From Haloechinothrix sp033042135 (GTDB lineage: Bacteria; Actinomycetota; Actinomycetes; Mycobacteriales; Pseudonocardiaceae), in contig NZ_WBXM01000013.1 of the NCBI RefSeq assembly GCF_033042135.1, forward strand, positions 62,001-126,000: 64,000 nucleotides of DNA, given 5' to 3'. Positions 26,088 to 34,021 of the stretch are shown piece after piece. Both the position numbers and the translations under genes were made by a program. The notes beneath the pieces are model-generated. The model did not search any database. It saw only the letters and a list, made by a program, of their open reading frames with translations, and was not told the DNA's origin. Positions within the stretch are counted from its first letter, which is position 1. Every line of letters begins with the position of its first letter.

Positions 26088-27041
26088 ATGACCGAACGGC
26101 ACGGTGATGACGCGGACGGCAGGGACCTCGCGGATGTGGCGATCGTGGGTGGAGGCGCGGCGGGCCTGAGCGCGGCCCTGGTGCTGGCACGCGCCCGGAG
26201 GCGGGTGCTGGTGGTGGATTCCGGGGCGCCTCGCAACGCGGTCGCGACCCACGTGCACGGCTTCCTCTCGCGGGAGGGCACGCCCCCGACCGAGTTGCTC
26301 GCGACCGGGCGGGCCGAGGTGGCCGGTTACGGCGGAGAGATAGTCGCGGCCAGCGTCCGCGACGCGGTGAGGACCGGGGAGGGATTCGCCGTCCGCCTGC
26401 TCGACGATCGGACGCTGCTGGCGCGGCGGATCCTGCTGGCCAGCGGGCTCACCGACGAGCTGCCCGAGGTGCCCGGGCTCGCCCAGCGGTGGGGGCGCGA
26501 CGTGCTGAGCTGCCCGTACTGCCACGGCTGGGAGGTGCGCGACCAGCCCCTCGCCGTGCTGGGCACCGGACCACTGTCGGTGCATCACGCTCTGATGCTG
26601 CGGCAGTGGAGCGAGGACGTGACGCTGATCCGTCATGGGCTCACCGAGATCGGGAGCGACGACAGGCGGCGACTGGCGGCACGCGACATACGGGTCGTCG
26701 ATGGTGTCGTCGACCACGTGGTGGTAGACCACGATCGACTCACGGGCATGGGGCTGCTCGACGGGGCGGTGGTGCCGTGTGCGGCGGTGTTCGTCTCGGC
26801 GCGGCTGCTCGCCAATCACGGTGTGGTGGCGTCGCTGGGCGTCGAAGTCGAGCGAGATGAGCTCGGGGAACGGGTGGCGACCGATCACATCGGACAGACC
26901 AGCATCCACGGGGTGTGGGCGGCCGGGAATGTGACTGATCCGTTCGCGCAGGTGATCGTGGCGGCAGCTGCTGGTGCGAAGGTGGCCATGGCGCTCAACG
27001 CCGAGCTGGTCGAGGACGATGTGTCCGTGGCTGTCGCGTAG
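26088..27041 (+). CDS. thioredoxin-reductase-like FAD/NAD(P) oxidoreductase
   Basis: A 317-residue flavoprotein; ATG 26088 has GGAGG eight bases upstream (a GTG at 26070 is less likely). The FAD loop VAIVGGGAAGLSAA opens the protein, CPYCHGWE near residue 145 is the redox-active CxxC, and the second dinucleotide site (AVLGTGPLSVHHA) and the final FAD segment (GVWAAGNVTDPFAQVIVAAAAGAKVA) follow. This is the ferredoxin/thioredoxin reductase-like subgroup often paired with XRE-cupin regulators. Its electron partner is not in the window. Confidence 0.9.
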   Translation: MTERHGDDADGRDLADVAIVGGGAAGLSAALVLARARRRVLVVDSGAPRNAVATHVHGFLSREGTPPTELLATGRAEVAGYGGEIVAASVRDAVRTGEGFAVRLLDDRTLLARRILLASGLTDELPEVPGLAQRWGRDVLSCPYCHGWEVRDQPLAVLGTGPLSVHHALMLRQWSEDVTLIRHGLTEIGSDDRRRLAARDIRVVDGVVDHVVVDHDRLTGMGLLDGAVVPCAAVFVSARLLANHGVVASLGVEVERDELGERVATDHIGQTSIHGVWAAGNVTDPFAQVIVAAAAGAKVAMALNAELVEDDVSVAVA

Positions 27042-27088
27042 GTACCGGCTGGTGGCGATGGCTCAGCTGGGATCGGCACACGCCCTCC

Positions 27089-29050
27089 CTACCGTCCGCT
27101 CTCTGCCGCGGCGGGGGAACGGATGACTCCTCGGGCGCGACCCCGGCTGGCCAGCAGCACGGTGGCCGCGATCAGGACGGCGACCGCACCACCGCCCCAG
27201 ACCGCCAGGTGCCCGGCGAGCTGTTGTTCGGCGAGGAGACCGGCACCCCAGGGTCGCTCCAGTGCCTCGTACCACTCGCGGCCGATGGCCTCGCTGGCGC
27301 GCAGCAGCGAGACGCCGAGCAGTACGGGCATGGCGAGGTACATCACCAGCAGCACCACCCGGTGCCGTTGCCCGAGGAAGTGGATCCCGTGGTCGGCGCC
27401 GGATACCTGCCAAAGGAAGACGTAACCGGCACCGAGAACCACCCCGTACATCAGCAGGTGTGCGGCGTGGGAGCGCAGCGCGGTCTCGTAGAAACCACCG
27501 AAGTAGACCAGGCCGAGCACGCTGAACTGGACAGCGAGAGCGACCTCCGGTCGCAGCGCCAGCCGCAGCAGCGGCCACTGACGCGCCTCCCGAGCCCACT
27601 CGTGCAGGCCCGGCCACCGGGCGTCGTCGGTGGGCCGGGACGCGAGCCTGGCGAGGGTGGTCGGGTGGCCGGCCAGCAGCAGCGCGGGTACCAGCATCGC
27701 CAGCGCGAGGTGCTGCACCAGGTGCGCGCCGAACAACACGTACCCGTAGCGGGCCAGCCCGGAGTTGGTGATGAACACGACCGCCGACCAGCCGAGTAGC
27801 CAGGCCACCGCGCGATGGCTCGGCCAGTGGTGGCCGTGCCGCCGGAGCCTGCGCACGCCGGCCAGGTACGCGAGCACGGCCGCCGTGGCCAGCGCGAGGA
27901 CGAGCGGTTCGAGCAGCCCGTTCACCAGGAGCGTGTCGAGGCTGGGTGCCGGAGGCATGGAGAAGCCGAGCAACGCCTTGGCGGTGTCGGTGTCGGGCTC
28001 GCCCCGTGGTGGGGGAGCCCGGGAGAGGCCCACGGCCAGTCCGATCGTGGCCGCGAAGATGACCAGCTCCACACCGGCGAGCCGCGTGAACGCGCCACGG
28101 CGCCCCTGGGACAGGACAGGCAGGGTGCGGCGGCGGTGCCAGAGCCCGACGGCGGCGAGTACACCGATCGCGACGATCTTGGCCAGCACGAGCCAGCCGT
28201 ACCGGGACTCCACCAGTGCGGACGCTCCGCCCAGCCGCACCATGCTGAGCAGGCCGCTCGTGGCCACCAGCATCAGGCACACCGCGGCCAGCGGTGAATA
28301 CCGGCTCACGGCCCGGCTCAGGTCCGGGGTCGGCAGTCGGCGCGCCAGCATCAGCGCGAACAGCCCTCCGGTCCACAGCGCCACGCCACCGAGGTGCAGC
28401 AGCATGCTCGACACCGCGAGCTGGTGGTTGCCGTACCCGGCGGAATGGCTGGTGAAGGCCAGGCTCAGCACAGCCGCGACCGCCAGTGCGAGCAGCGCCG
28501 CGACCCCACGGACGGACAGCACGACCCGGCAGGCGATGGCGAGCACCGCTGCGACGGTGGCCATCAGCAGCTGTACCGCCGCCGCGTCCACGTCGGGGAG
28601 GAACGCCAGCGCTTCGGGGTTGGTGACGACTTGGCCAACCGGGCGGCCGAGGACTTCCGACATCGTGAACGCCGCGGCGAACACGGCGGCGACCAGCCAC
28701 AGCAGGGCGGTCCACGCCGCGATGCGCAACCACCGGTATGCATGCGGGCCGACGATCCCTCGGGCGGTGCCGTCGGCCGTCACCGACACCGGCGCCAGCG
28801 CGCAGGCGGCCAGCAGCAGCCCGATCGTGGCCACCGCGGCCAGGTGCCCCACGACGCGGGTGGCAGGCAGCGACCACAACGTGAGCTGGCCCGGTTCGGG
28901 CAGGCCGATGATCGAGAACACCTCAGTGCCGCCGCCCCACCACAGCGTGAACCCCGCCACGGCCAGCGCGGCCAGCACGCCGAGCGTGATCGGCAGGGCG
29001 GCGCGGTGACGCTCCGACGGTCCGGCCGATTCGGCGGTGACCTTACTCAT
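27089..29050 (-). CDS. CopD-CtaG fusion: copper resistance D plus cytochrome c oxidase assembly domain
   Basis: A 653-residue polytopic membrane protein starting at ATG 29050; the longer frame to 29248 lies inside copC. The N-terminal half (to about residue 335) is a CopD-type copper import domain with VSSMLLHLGGVALWTGGLFAL; the C-terminal half (about 385-620) is a CtaG_caa3-type domain (GHHWPSHRAVAWLLGWSAVVF, AHLVQHLALAMLVPALLLAGHP, HAAHLLMYG). The actinobacterial fusion moves copper taken up by CopC/CopD toward oxidase assembly. The start overlaps the copC stop by eight bases, so the two are translated together. Confidence 0.92.
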   Translation of the reverse strand: MSKVTAESAGPSERHRAALPITLGVLAALAVAGFTLWWGGGTEVFSIIGLPEPGQLTLWSLPATRVVGHLAAVATIGLLLAACALAPVSVTADGTARGIVGPHAYRWLRIAAWTALLWLVAAVFAAAFTMSEVLGRPVGQVVTNPEALAFLPDVDAAAVQLLMATVAAVLAIACRVVLSVRGVAALLALAVAAVLSLAFTSHSAGYGNHQLAVSSMLLHLGGVALWTGGLFALMLARRLPTPDLSRAVSRYSPLAAVCLMLVATSGLLSMVRLGGASALVESRYGWLVLAKIVAIGVLAAVGLWHRRRTLPVLSQGRRGAFTRLAGVELVIFAATIGLAVGLSRAPPPRGEPDTDTAKALLGFSMPPAPSLDTLLVNGLLEPLVLALATAAVLAYLAGVRRLRRHGHHWPSHRAVAWLLGWSAVVFITNSGLARYGYVLFGAHLVQHLALAMLVPALLLAGHPTTLARLASRPTDDARWPGLHEWAREARQWPLLRLALRPEVALAVQFSVLGLVYFGGFYETALRSHAAHLLMYGVVLGAGYVFLWQVSGADHGIHFLGQRHRVVLLVMYLAMPVLLGVSLLRASEAIGREWYEALERPWGAGLLAEQQLAGHLAVWGGGAVAVLIAATVLLASRGRARGVIRSPAAAESGR

Positions 29051-29699
29051 CACCCGAGGTCCCGCCTGACGTTCGGCCGCGGCGCAGCAGGAGGTAGCCC
29101 GCTCCACCGAGCGCCGCCAGGCCGACCGGGATCGCACCCAGCCACCACCACGGCGTGCTGGCGTTTTCGCTGGCACCGTCCGCGTCGGTGTGCTCCGGTG
29201 GGACGGGCGAGGGAGTGGGCGACGGTGTCGGGGTGGGCTCGGTGGCATCAGCTCCGGTCACGGCGAACTCGATCTCGCCGGTGACGGGGTGGCCGTCCTG
29301 CGAGACGATCCGGAAGGCCACCGAGTACCGTCCGGGGTCGCTGTGCGGGAGCGCGACCGACAGCGTCGCGTGGGAGACCTCGGGCTCGTCGGTAGCGAGC
29401 TGCTCGCCCTGCTCGTCGGTCACCACGACCGTGTTGAGCCCTTCGATCAGCGGCTCGCTGAAGCGCAACTCCACCGACGAGGGTGGTTCCGACAGAACAG
29501 CGCCGTCCTCGGGAGAGCTACCGGTGAACTCGGCATGCGCCGAGGCTGTCGTAGGCACCAGCAGTGCCGCCAACAAGGATAGGAGCAGCACCACGACCGC
29601 GCGGGCGGTGGCGAGCCGCGTGTAGCGCGATGGGTGTGTACCTGAAGCCACCGGCGCCCTCCGTGATGATGCACTCGCCCGTGCGTCGTTCTCCGTCAT
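29043..29699 (-). CDS. copC: CopC periplasmic copper-binding protein with membrane tail
   Basis: A 218-residue protein from ATG 29699. The signal peptide ends at TASA, leaving an N-terminal His (HAEFTGSSPEDGAVL) that forms the copper histidine brace of CopC. The other expected ligands, Asp and His in IVSQDGHPVTGEIEF, are present. A Pro/Thr linker and a C-terminal membrane helix (WWWLGAIPVGLAALGGAGYLLL) tether it. It delivers Cu(II) to CopD, with which it overlaps. The promoter region at 29705-29726 carries a dyad shared with the divergent Met-rich gene. The start has no ribosome site and follows a TAGATT box by five bases, so a leaderless message is likely. Confidence 0.92.
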   Translation of the reverse strand: MTENDARASASSRRAPVASGTHPSRYTRLATARAVVVLLLSLLAALLVPTTASAHAEFTGSSPEDGAVLSEPPSSVELRFSEPLIEGLNTVVVTDEQGEQLATDEPEVSHATLSVALPHSDPGRYSVAFRIVSQDGHPVTGEIEFAVTGADATEPTPTPSPTPSPVPPEHTDADGASENASTPWWWLGAIPVGLAALGGAGYLLLRRGRTSGGTSGDE

Positions 29700-29704
29700 C
29701 CGGT

Positions 29705-29726
29705 AATCTACTAAAAGACATAGTAG
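29705..29726. promoter_or_regulatory. divergent cop promoter with BlaI/CopY-type operator
   Basis: CTACTA-N7-TAGTAG (29708-29726) is a perfect dyad between copC (minus) and the Met-rich peptide gene (plus). It overlaps TAGATT, the likely -10 of copC, and CATAGT, a possible -10 of the plus operon. BlaI/MecI/CopY repressors bind dyads built from TACTA/TAGTA-like half-sites, and such a repressor is encoded 950 bases downstream. Confidence 0.7.
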
Positions 29727-29745
29727 TTGCGTTCTGGAGGTGGGC

Positions 29746-30057
29746 ATGCGCGGAATCAGGTACGCGATCGCGGCGGTAGCAGCGGGGGCGGCGATGATCG
29801 CGGTCGCGGTACCGGTGTGGGCCTCGGCCGAGGACCCGGAGCCGGCGCCGGAACCGCAGGCCGAGATGGAGCGCATGCACGGCGAGGCGGACGGCGACCA
29901 CTCCGGCATGACACGCATGTGCGAGCAAATGATGGAGGACAACCCGGGCATGGAGGGCATGCACGAGGAGATGATGCGGGATAACCCCGGGATGGAGGGC
30001 ATGCACGAGCGGATGATGGGCGGCGCCCACGGTGGGCCGATGGGCCAGGACCGGTGA
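29746..30057 (+). CDS. secreted Met/His-rich peptide, probable copper chelator
   Basis: A 103-residue exported protein from ATG 29746 (GGAGG five bases upstream). After a signal peptide ending WASA, an acidic, Met-rich region follows with two copies of DNPGMEGMHE/RMM (about residues 65-92). Of the mature part roughly one residue in five is Met, with seven His: a soft metal-binding composition typical of Cu(I) chelators. First gene of the plus operon controlled by the cop operator. No known family recognised; copper binding is inferred from composition and place. Confidence 0.75.
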   Translation: MRGIRYAIAAVAAGAAMIAVAVPVWASAEDPEPAPEPQAEMERMHGEADGDHSGMTRMCEQMMEDNPGMEGMHEEMMRDNPGMEGMHERMMGGAHGGPMGQDR

Positions 30058-30085
30058 CACCACACGCGACGCGAGGAGATCCGGC

Positions 30086-30328
30086 ATGGAGTACTGGCTG
30101 CTGATCCTGGCTTGCCCGGCGATGATGGGCCTGATGATGTGGCTGATGATGCGCGGCGGGAACGGCTCGCAGCAATCGAGCTCGGCCTCATCGAGCACCC
30201 AGCAGGCGGACGGGCGGGACGGTCCGGAACGGGACGCCGAAATCGAGGCGTTGCGAGCCGAACTCGCCGAGCTCCGCCAGGCTCAGCGGGGGGACTCTGC
30301 GACAGATGCGCCAACCAGGCACACGTGA
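30086..30328 (+). CDS. small membrane protein with Met-rich helix and coiled coil
   Basis: An 80-residue protein from ATG 30086 with GAGGAG upstream. One membrane helix (YWLLILACPAMMGLMMWLMM) is rich in Met with a Cys-Pro, followed by a Ser/Gln linker and a charged helix (AEIEALRAELAELRQA) that could form a coiled coil. The CP-x-MMxLMM helix resembles small DUF2933-like proteins of copper loci. The next gene has the same layout, so the two may pair. Confidence 0.7.
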   Translation: MEYWLLILACPAMMGLMMWLMMRGGNGSQQSSSASSSTQQADGRDGPERDAEIEALRAELAELRQAQRGDSATDAPTRHT

Positions 30329-30345
30329 TGAGGATGTGATCGCCG

Positions 30346-30636
30346 ATGCGGTGTCTCGACTGGCGGGTGCTGGCCGGGCTGGGAGCTCTCGCCCTGATCG
30401 CGGTGGTGATCAATCCCAACTGGGCGCTGCCGGTGCTGGTGATCGCCGCGGTACTGGCGTGCCCGCTGTCCTGCTGGTGGCTGCTACGTCGGGGCACGGA
30501 CGCGGCCTGCACCGCTGGGCAGGACGACGACCGTTCACCGGAAGCCGAACGTGAGGCCGAGGTGGCACGGTTGCGCCGGGAGGTCGCCGAACTGAAGCGC
30601 GACGCGGGTGATGGCCTGCCCGGTGGGTCTCGATAG
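30346..30636 (+). CDS. small membrane protein with C-terminal coiled coil
   Basis: A 96-residue protein; two hydrophobic segments (about residues 8-22 and 28-48, the second ending ACPLSCWWLL with a Cys-Pro) and a charged helix (EREAEVARLRREVAELKRD) parallel to that of the previous gene. The shared CP motif and matching coiled-coil tails suggest a heteromeric membrane complex with the preceding protein. Role in copper handling is inferred from context only. Confidence 0.65.
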   Translation: MRCLDWRVLAGLGALALIAVVINPNWALPVLVIAAVLACPLSCWWLLRRGTDAACTAGQDDDRSPEAEREAEVARLRREVAELKRDAGDGLPGGSR

Positions 30637-30670
30637 GCAGTTGGGCCACAGGTGTGCTGGAGGGAGCGGC

Positions 30671-31039
30671 GTGCGCGGGTTCGGTGAGCTGGAGTCGGCG
30701 ATCATGGATGTCATGTGGTCGCGCGACGAGCCCGCCACGGTGCGCGAGGTTCTCGAGGAGCTCCAGCAGCAGCGCGACCTCGCCTACACCACGGTGATGA
30801 CCGTGATGGGCATCCTGCACGACAAGGGCTGGCTGCGGCGCGAGCGGGCGGGGCGCGCGTGGCGTTACGAGCCCACGATGAGCCGCGAGGCCTACGCGGC
30901 CCACCTGATGCGCGAGGCGCTCGCCGAGGACGTCGACGCCGGTGCCGTGTTCACCCACTTCGTCGAGCAAGCCAGCCCGGAAGAGTCGCGTGCCCTGCGG
31001 GCAGCGCTGGGTCGCTTCCTGGAAAGGAGCGGCGAGTGA
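30671..31039 (+). CDS. BlaI/MecI/CopY-type transcriptional repressor
   Basis: A 122-residue protein starting at GTG 30671 (an upstream frame exists but has no ribosome site). It has the family's winged helix (GELESAIMDVMWSRDEPATVREVLEEL, then YTTVMTVMGILHDKGWLRRER) and dimerising C-terminal helices. The CopY Cys-x-Cys hook for copper is missing, so release from DNA more likely uses the M56 protease encoded next, as in BlaI/BlaR, than direct metal binding. Target: the CTACTA-N7-TAGTAG dyad at 29708. Confidence 0.9.
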   Translation: MRGFGELESAIMDVMWSRDEPATVREVLEELQQQRDLAYTTVMTVMGILHDKGWLRRERAGRAWRYEPTMSREAYAAHLMREALAEDVDAGAVFTHFVEQASPEESRALRAALGRFLERSGE

Positions 31040-32019
31040 CGTCTGCGATCTGTCTCGGCGCTTACGGCCTGCTCGTCGCCGTGGGCGCGCCGCGCCTGCT
31101 GCGGCGCAGCGCTCTCGCTGAACGCGCCCCCCGGCTCGGCGTGGCGCTGTGGCTTGGCGCGGCGCTCAGCGTCCTGTTGGCCTGGCTGGCGGCCGCGGCG
31201 ATGGCGGGTGTGCACGCTCTGGTGGCCTCCGGTGCATGGGAGCCTGTCGCGCGCGACTGCCTGGCCGGGGGACACGCGGCCGCCTGCCTGGGCGCGATCC
31301 CGGCCAGCTGGCATGCGGGCAGCGTGGGCGTGCTGTGGGCCGCGGTGGCTGCGGCGGGCTTCGGTGTATTCGGCTACCTGAGCGTGTCGGTGGGCCGTGC
31401 GATGCACCAGGTTCGACGGGCGCGCGGCAAGCATGTCGCGGCGGTGCGGGTGGTGGGGCGGCCCGCACCTGCCCTGGGTGAGGACACGATCGTACTGGAC
31501 ACCGGCGACCGTGCCGCGTACTGCGTGGCCGGGCGCCGCGACACCGTCGTGGTCACCACGGGCGCCCTGGAGAGCCTCAGCCAGGCCGAGCTCGCGGCGG
31601 TGCTGGCGCACGAGCGCGCTCACCTCACCGGGCGGCACCACCTGCTGCTGTCCCTGATGAAGGCGTTGGGGCGCACCTTTTCGTGGTTGCCGCTCTTCCC
31701 GGCGGCCGAACGCGAGGTCGCTCGGCTGTGCGAGATGCGGGCCGACGACGCGGCCGCGCGATCGCACGGCGAGGCCACGCTCGTGGGCGCCCTGCTGGCC
31801 ATGTCGGAAGGCAAGCAGGGCCGCCACCCTTCGGTGGCGCTCGGGGCGTCCGGGTATGACGTGCTCGCCCGGGCCAACCGGCTACTGGCGCCGTGCGGGA
31901 CCGGCCCGGAATCACGGCGCGGTGCGCTGCGCAGGCGCATGGTCGCTGTGGCGTGCATGGTGGCAGTGGCAGGCACGACGGTCACGGTCGGAGCCTGCAC
32001 CGTACTCCCGCTCGCCTGA
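31036..32019 (+). CDS. M56-family membrane metalloprotease (BlaR1-like, no sensor domain)
   Basis: A 327-residue integral membrane protein, starting at GTG 31036 inside the repressor stop (GTGA). Helices occupy about residues 5-25, 35-60 and 95-115. The zinc motif HERAH (His192, Glu193, His196) and the downstream Glu region (REVARLCEMRADDAA) match M56 peptidases. Unlike BlaR1 it ends with a short membrane segment and no penicillin-binding domain, so the signal it senses is open; copper stress is the obvious candidate. It should cleave the adjacent repressor. Confidence 0.88.
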   Translation: MTSAICLGAYGLLVAVGAPRLLRRSALAERAPRLGVALWLGAALSVLLAWLAAAAMAGVHALVASGAWEPVARDCLAGGHAAACLGAIPASWHAGSVGVLWAAVAAAGFGVFGYLSVSVGRAMHQVRRARGKHVAAVRVVGRPAPALGEDTIVLDTGDRAAYCVAGRRDTVVVTTGALESLSQAELAAVLAHERAHLTGRHHLLLSLMKALGRTFSWLPLFPAAEREVARLCEMRADDAAARSHGEATLVGALLAMSEGKQGRHPSVALGASGYDVLARANRLLAPCGTGPESRRGALRRRMVAVACMVAVAGTTVTVGACTVLPLA

Positions 32020-32061
32020 CTTTCGGCTGAGCGAAGGCGTCGACGTGCGGTCGCGGATAGA

Positions 32062-32081
32062 TACTAAGCATATTCGTAGTA
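32062..32081. promoter_or_regulatory. possible second BlaI-type half-site pair
   Basis: TACTA-N10-TAGTA lies 43 bases after the protease stop and about 80 bases before a pseudogene. The half-sites equal those of the cop operator, but the spacing is 10 not 7, so binding is uncertain. It may be left from a lost regulated gene. Confidence 0.3.
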
Positions 32082-32161
32082 CGCTGGGGCGCGGTGCGCG
32101 GTGGTCGTTCCGGTTCGAGTCGTACCGGGCGCTAACTGGTGCGCGCGGAAGGGCGTGGCAT

Positions 32162-32616
32162 ATGAATCCCGAGATACGAGCCTCGGATGCCGACCGCGAT
32201 CGTGTCGTCGAGCGGCTCCGGCGTCACACCGGTGACGGCAGGCTCACGCTCGACGAGTTCTCCGACCGCACCGGCTGGCAACTCCTGTTCTCGGCCGGGC
32301 AGCGCCGCTGCTGTTCGACGCGATGGTCACCACCGCGACGTTCCCGGACGTGCCGCTGCGACTGGACGGTGCCGAGCTTCAGCGGATCACCCCGATCGCC
32401 CCGTTGTCTCCCGGGCACGCGCTGTCGGTGGTCATCATCGTCTACCGCGACAGCGTGCACGTCGGCCTTCTCACCGACTCCGCGCTACTCTGCGGTGCCG
32501 ACCGGCTGGGCGGCATCATCGCCGGTGAGGCGGACACGCTGGACCACCTGTGCGAGGAGGCCGCTCCTCCACGCGCTCGAAGGTGGCCTCGCGTACAGAG
32601 CTCGCAGTCTTCATGA
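32162..32616 (+). pseudogene. chimeric remnant: DUF1707 N-terminus plus wax ester synthase C-terminus
   Basis: From ATG 32162 about 38 codons read as a DUF1707 head (EIRASDADRDRVVERLRRH, then GRLTLDEFSDRTGW). The reading frame then loses sense, and from about 32308 another frame reads LLFDAMVTTATFPDVPLRLDGA and RITPIAPLSPGHALSVVIIVYRDSVHVGL, which matches the C-terminal domain of WS/DGAT acyltransferases, ending at a stop at 32614. Neither half is complete. Two genes have apparently been joined by deletion. Confidence 0.7.
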
Positions 32617-32794
32617 CGAGAGTGTGAAAGCGGCTGCGAAAGTGTTGCCGCTGTGGCCCGAACAGGGCGATGCTGCGACGATCATCTGCGTGTACGGCGC
32701 TGCCGAGGCCATCGCCATCAGCGGCGACTGCACCACGGGATTCTCGTCTGTGTAGTAGCATCGTCCCCGCGAACAGGGGTATGGGGGGTCATCC

Positions 32795-33724
32795 ATGGCA
32801 GAGTTCAGTGCGGGCACCGAGCCGTACACCCAGACGTTGGCAGGCGGTGTCGTCGCCTACGTGCAGCCGGACGGGACGTGGTTTCTGAACAACACCGGGA
32901 TCATCGTCGGTGACGATGCGGTGGCGATGATCGACCACGCGGGCACCGAGCAGCGTGGTCGCGCCCTGATGGACACCGTGGCGCGGCTCGGCGAGGGACG
33001 GCCGGTGCGGTCGCTGGTCAACACCCATCACCATGCCGATCACACCTTCGGCAACTACCTGGTGCCGCCGGAGACGGCGATCATCGGACACGAACTGTGC
33101 CGCGAAGAGGTCATCGCCACCGGAACCGCTGTGACCGCCTTCTTCGAGGGACCCGAATGGGGCGACATCACTATCCGGCCGCCCGAGGTGACGCTCACCG
33201 AGGCGCTGACGATCCACGCCGGAGACACCCGTATCGAGCTGCGGCATTTCGGTACCCCGGCGCACACCACCAACGACGTGGTGGCGCACCTGCCCGAGCA
33301 CGGCATCGCATTCTGCGGTGACCTGCTCTTCTCCGGGGGGACCCCGTTCGCCGTGCAGGGCAGCATCAGCGGCTGGCTCGCGACGTTGGACGACCTCGCC
33401 CGGCTGGACGCCCCCGTGCTGGTTCCCGGGCATGGCCCGGTCGGCGGTCCCGAGCGGATCGACGAGGTGCGGCGCTACCTCGAGTTCGTCGCCGAAGCCG
33501 CCGCTGATGCTTACGAACGTGGGTTGACCCCGCTCGAAGCGGCCAGGGAGCTCGATCTGGCGGAGTTCGCCGCCCTGGCCGATGCGGAACGTATCGTGGG
33601 CAACCTGCATCGCGCGTACGCGGAGATCGACGATCCCGACCATCCCGGCAAGCCGCTGCCGTTGCCCGAGATCGTCGGCGACATGCGTGCCTACCTCGGC
33701 GGCCCGCTACGCTCGAAAGCCTGA
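32795..33724 (+). CDS. MBL-fold metallo-hydrolase
   Basis: A 309-residue metallo-beta-lactamase-fold protein. The metal motif HxHxDH is present as NTHHHADHTFGN (about residues 73-84), with a later His in FGTPAHTTND (about 155), Asp in FCGDLLFSGG and His in VPGHGPVGG. Residues after about 230 form a helical tail found in the cyclase/hydrolase branch (relatives of SoxH/quorum-quenching enzymes). Substrate unknown. A G-rich ribosome site precedes ATG 32795. Confidence 0.9.
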   Translation: MAEFSAGTEPYTQTLAGGVVAYVQPDGTWFLNNTGIIVGDDAVAMIDHAGTEQRGRALMDTVARLGEGRPVRSLVNTHHHADHTFGNYLVPPETAIIGHELCREEVIATGTAVTAFFEGPEWGDITIRPPEVTLTEALTIHAGDTRIELRHFGTPAHTTNDVVAHLPEHGIAFCGDLLFSGGTPFAVQGSISGWLATLDDLARLDAPVLVPGHGPVGGPERIDEVRRYLEFVAEAAADAYERGLTPLEAARELDLAEFAALADAERIVGNLHRAYAEIDDPDHPGKPLPLPEIVGDMRAYLGGPLRSKA

Positions 33725-33910
33725 CTCCCAGCAGGCGAGACAGCACGTGCACTCGTTGTGCGTGAGGGTGAGCCCGTTCGGTCCTGCCGGTTCGGCTGAA
33801 CGGTTGATGTCCACATAGTCCGTTCCGGGCACGCTAGGCCGGTCGGTCGGTTGTGGCATTGACATGCCGCTGCTGCGGAGCAGTCTGGTTCGATGCGCGC
33901 CACTGGTGAG

Positions 33911-33957
33911 CCGAAGGACTCCTCGGGTACCGCATATGTACCGAAGGAGTCGTTCGG
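33911..33957. repeat. 20-base-arm inverted repeat
   Basis: The left arm 33911-33930 (CCGAAGGACTCCTCGGGTAC) and right arm 33938-33957 pair at 17 of 20 positions around a 7-base loop (CGCATAT). The gap 33725-34021 holds no gene. It may be a terminator for the hydrolase gene or a copy of a dispersed palindromic element. Confidence 0.6.
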
Positions 33958-34021
33958 CTCGGTCGGGGCCAGGCACGCGCGGTCGTTCTCATCCCTCTCA
34001 CAAGGACAAGGATGGCGAGCC

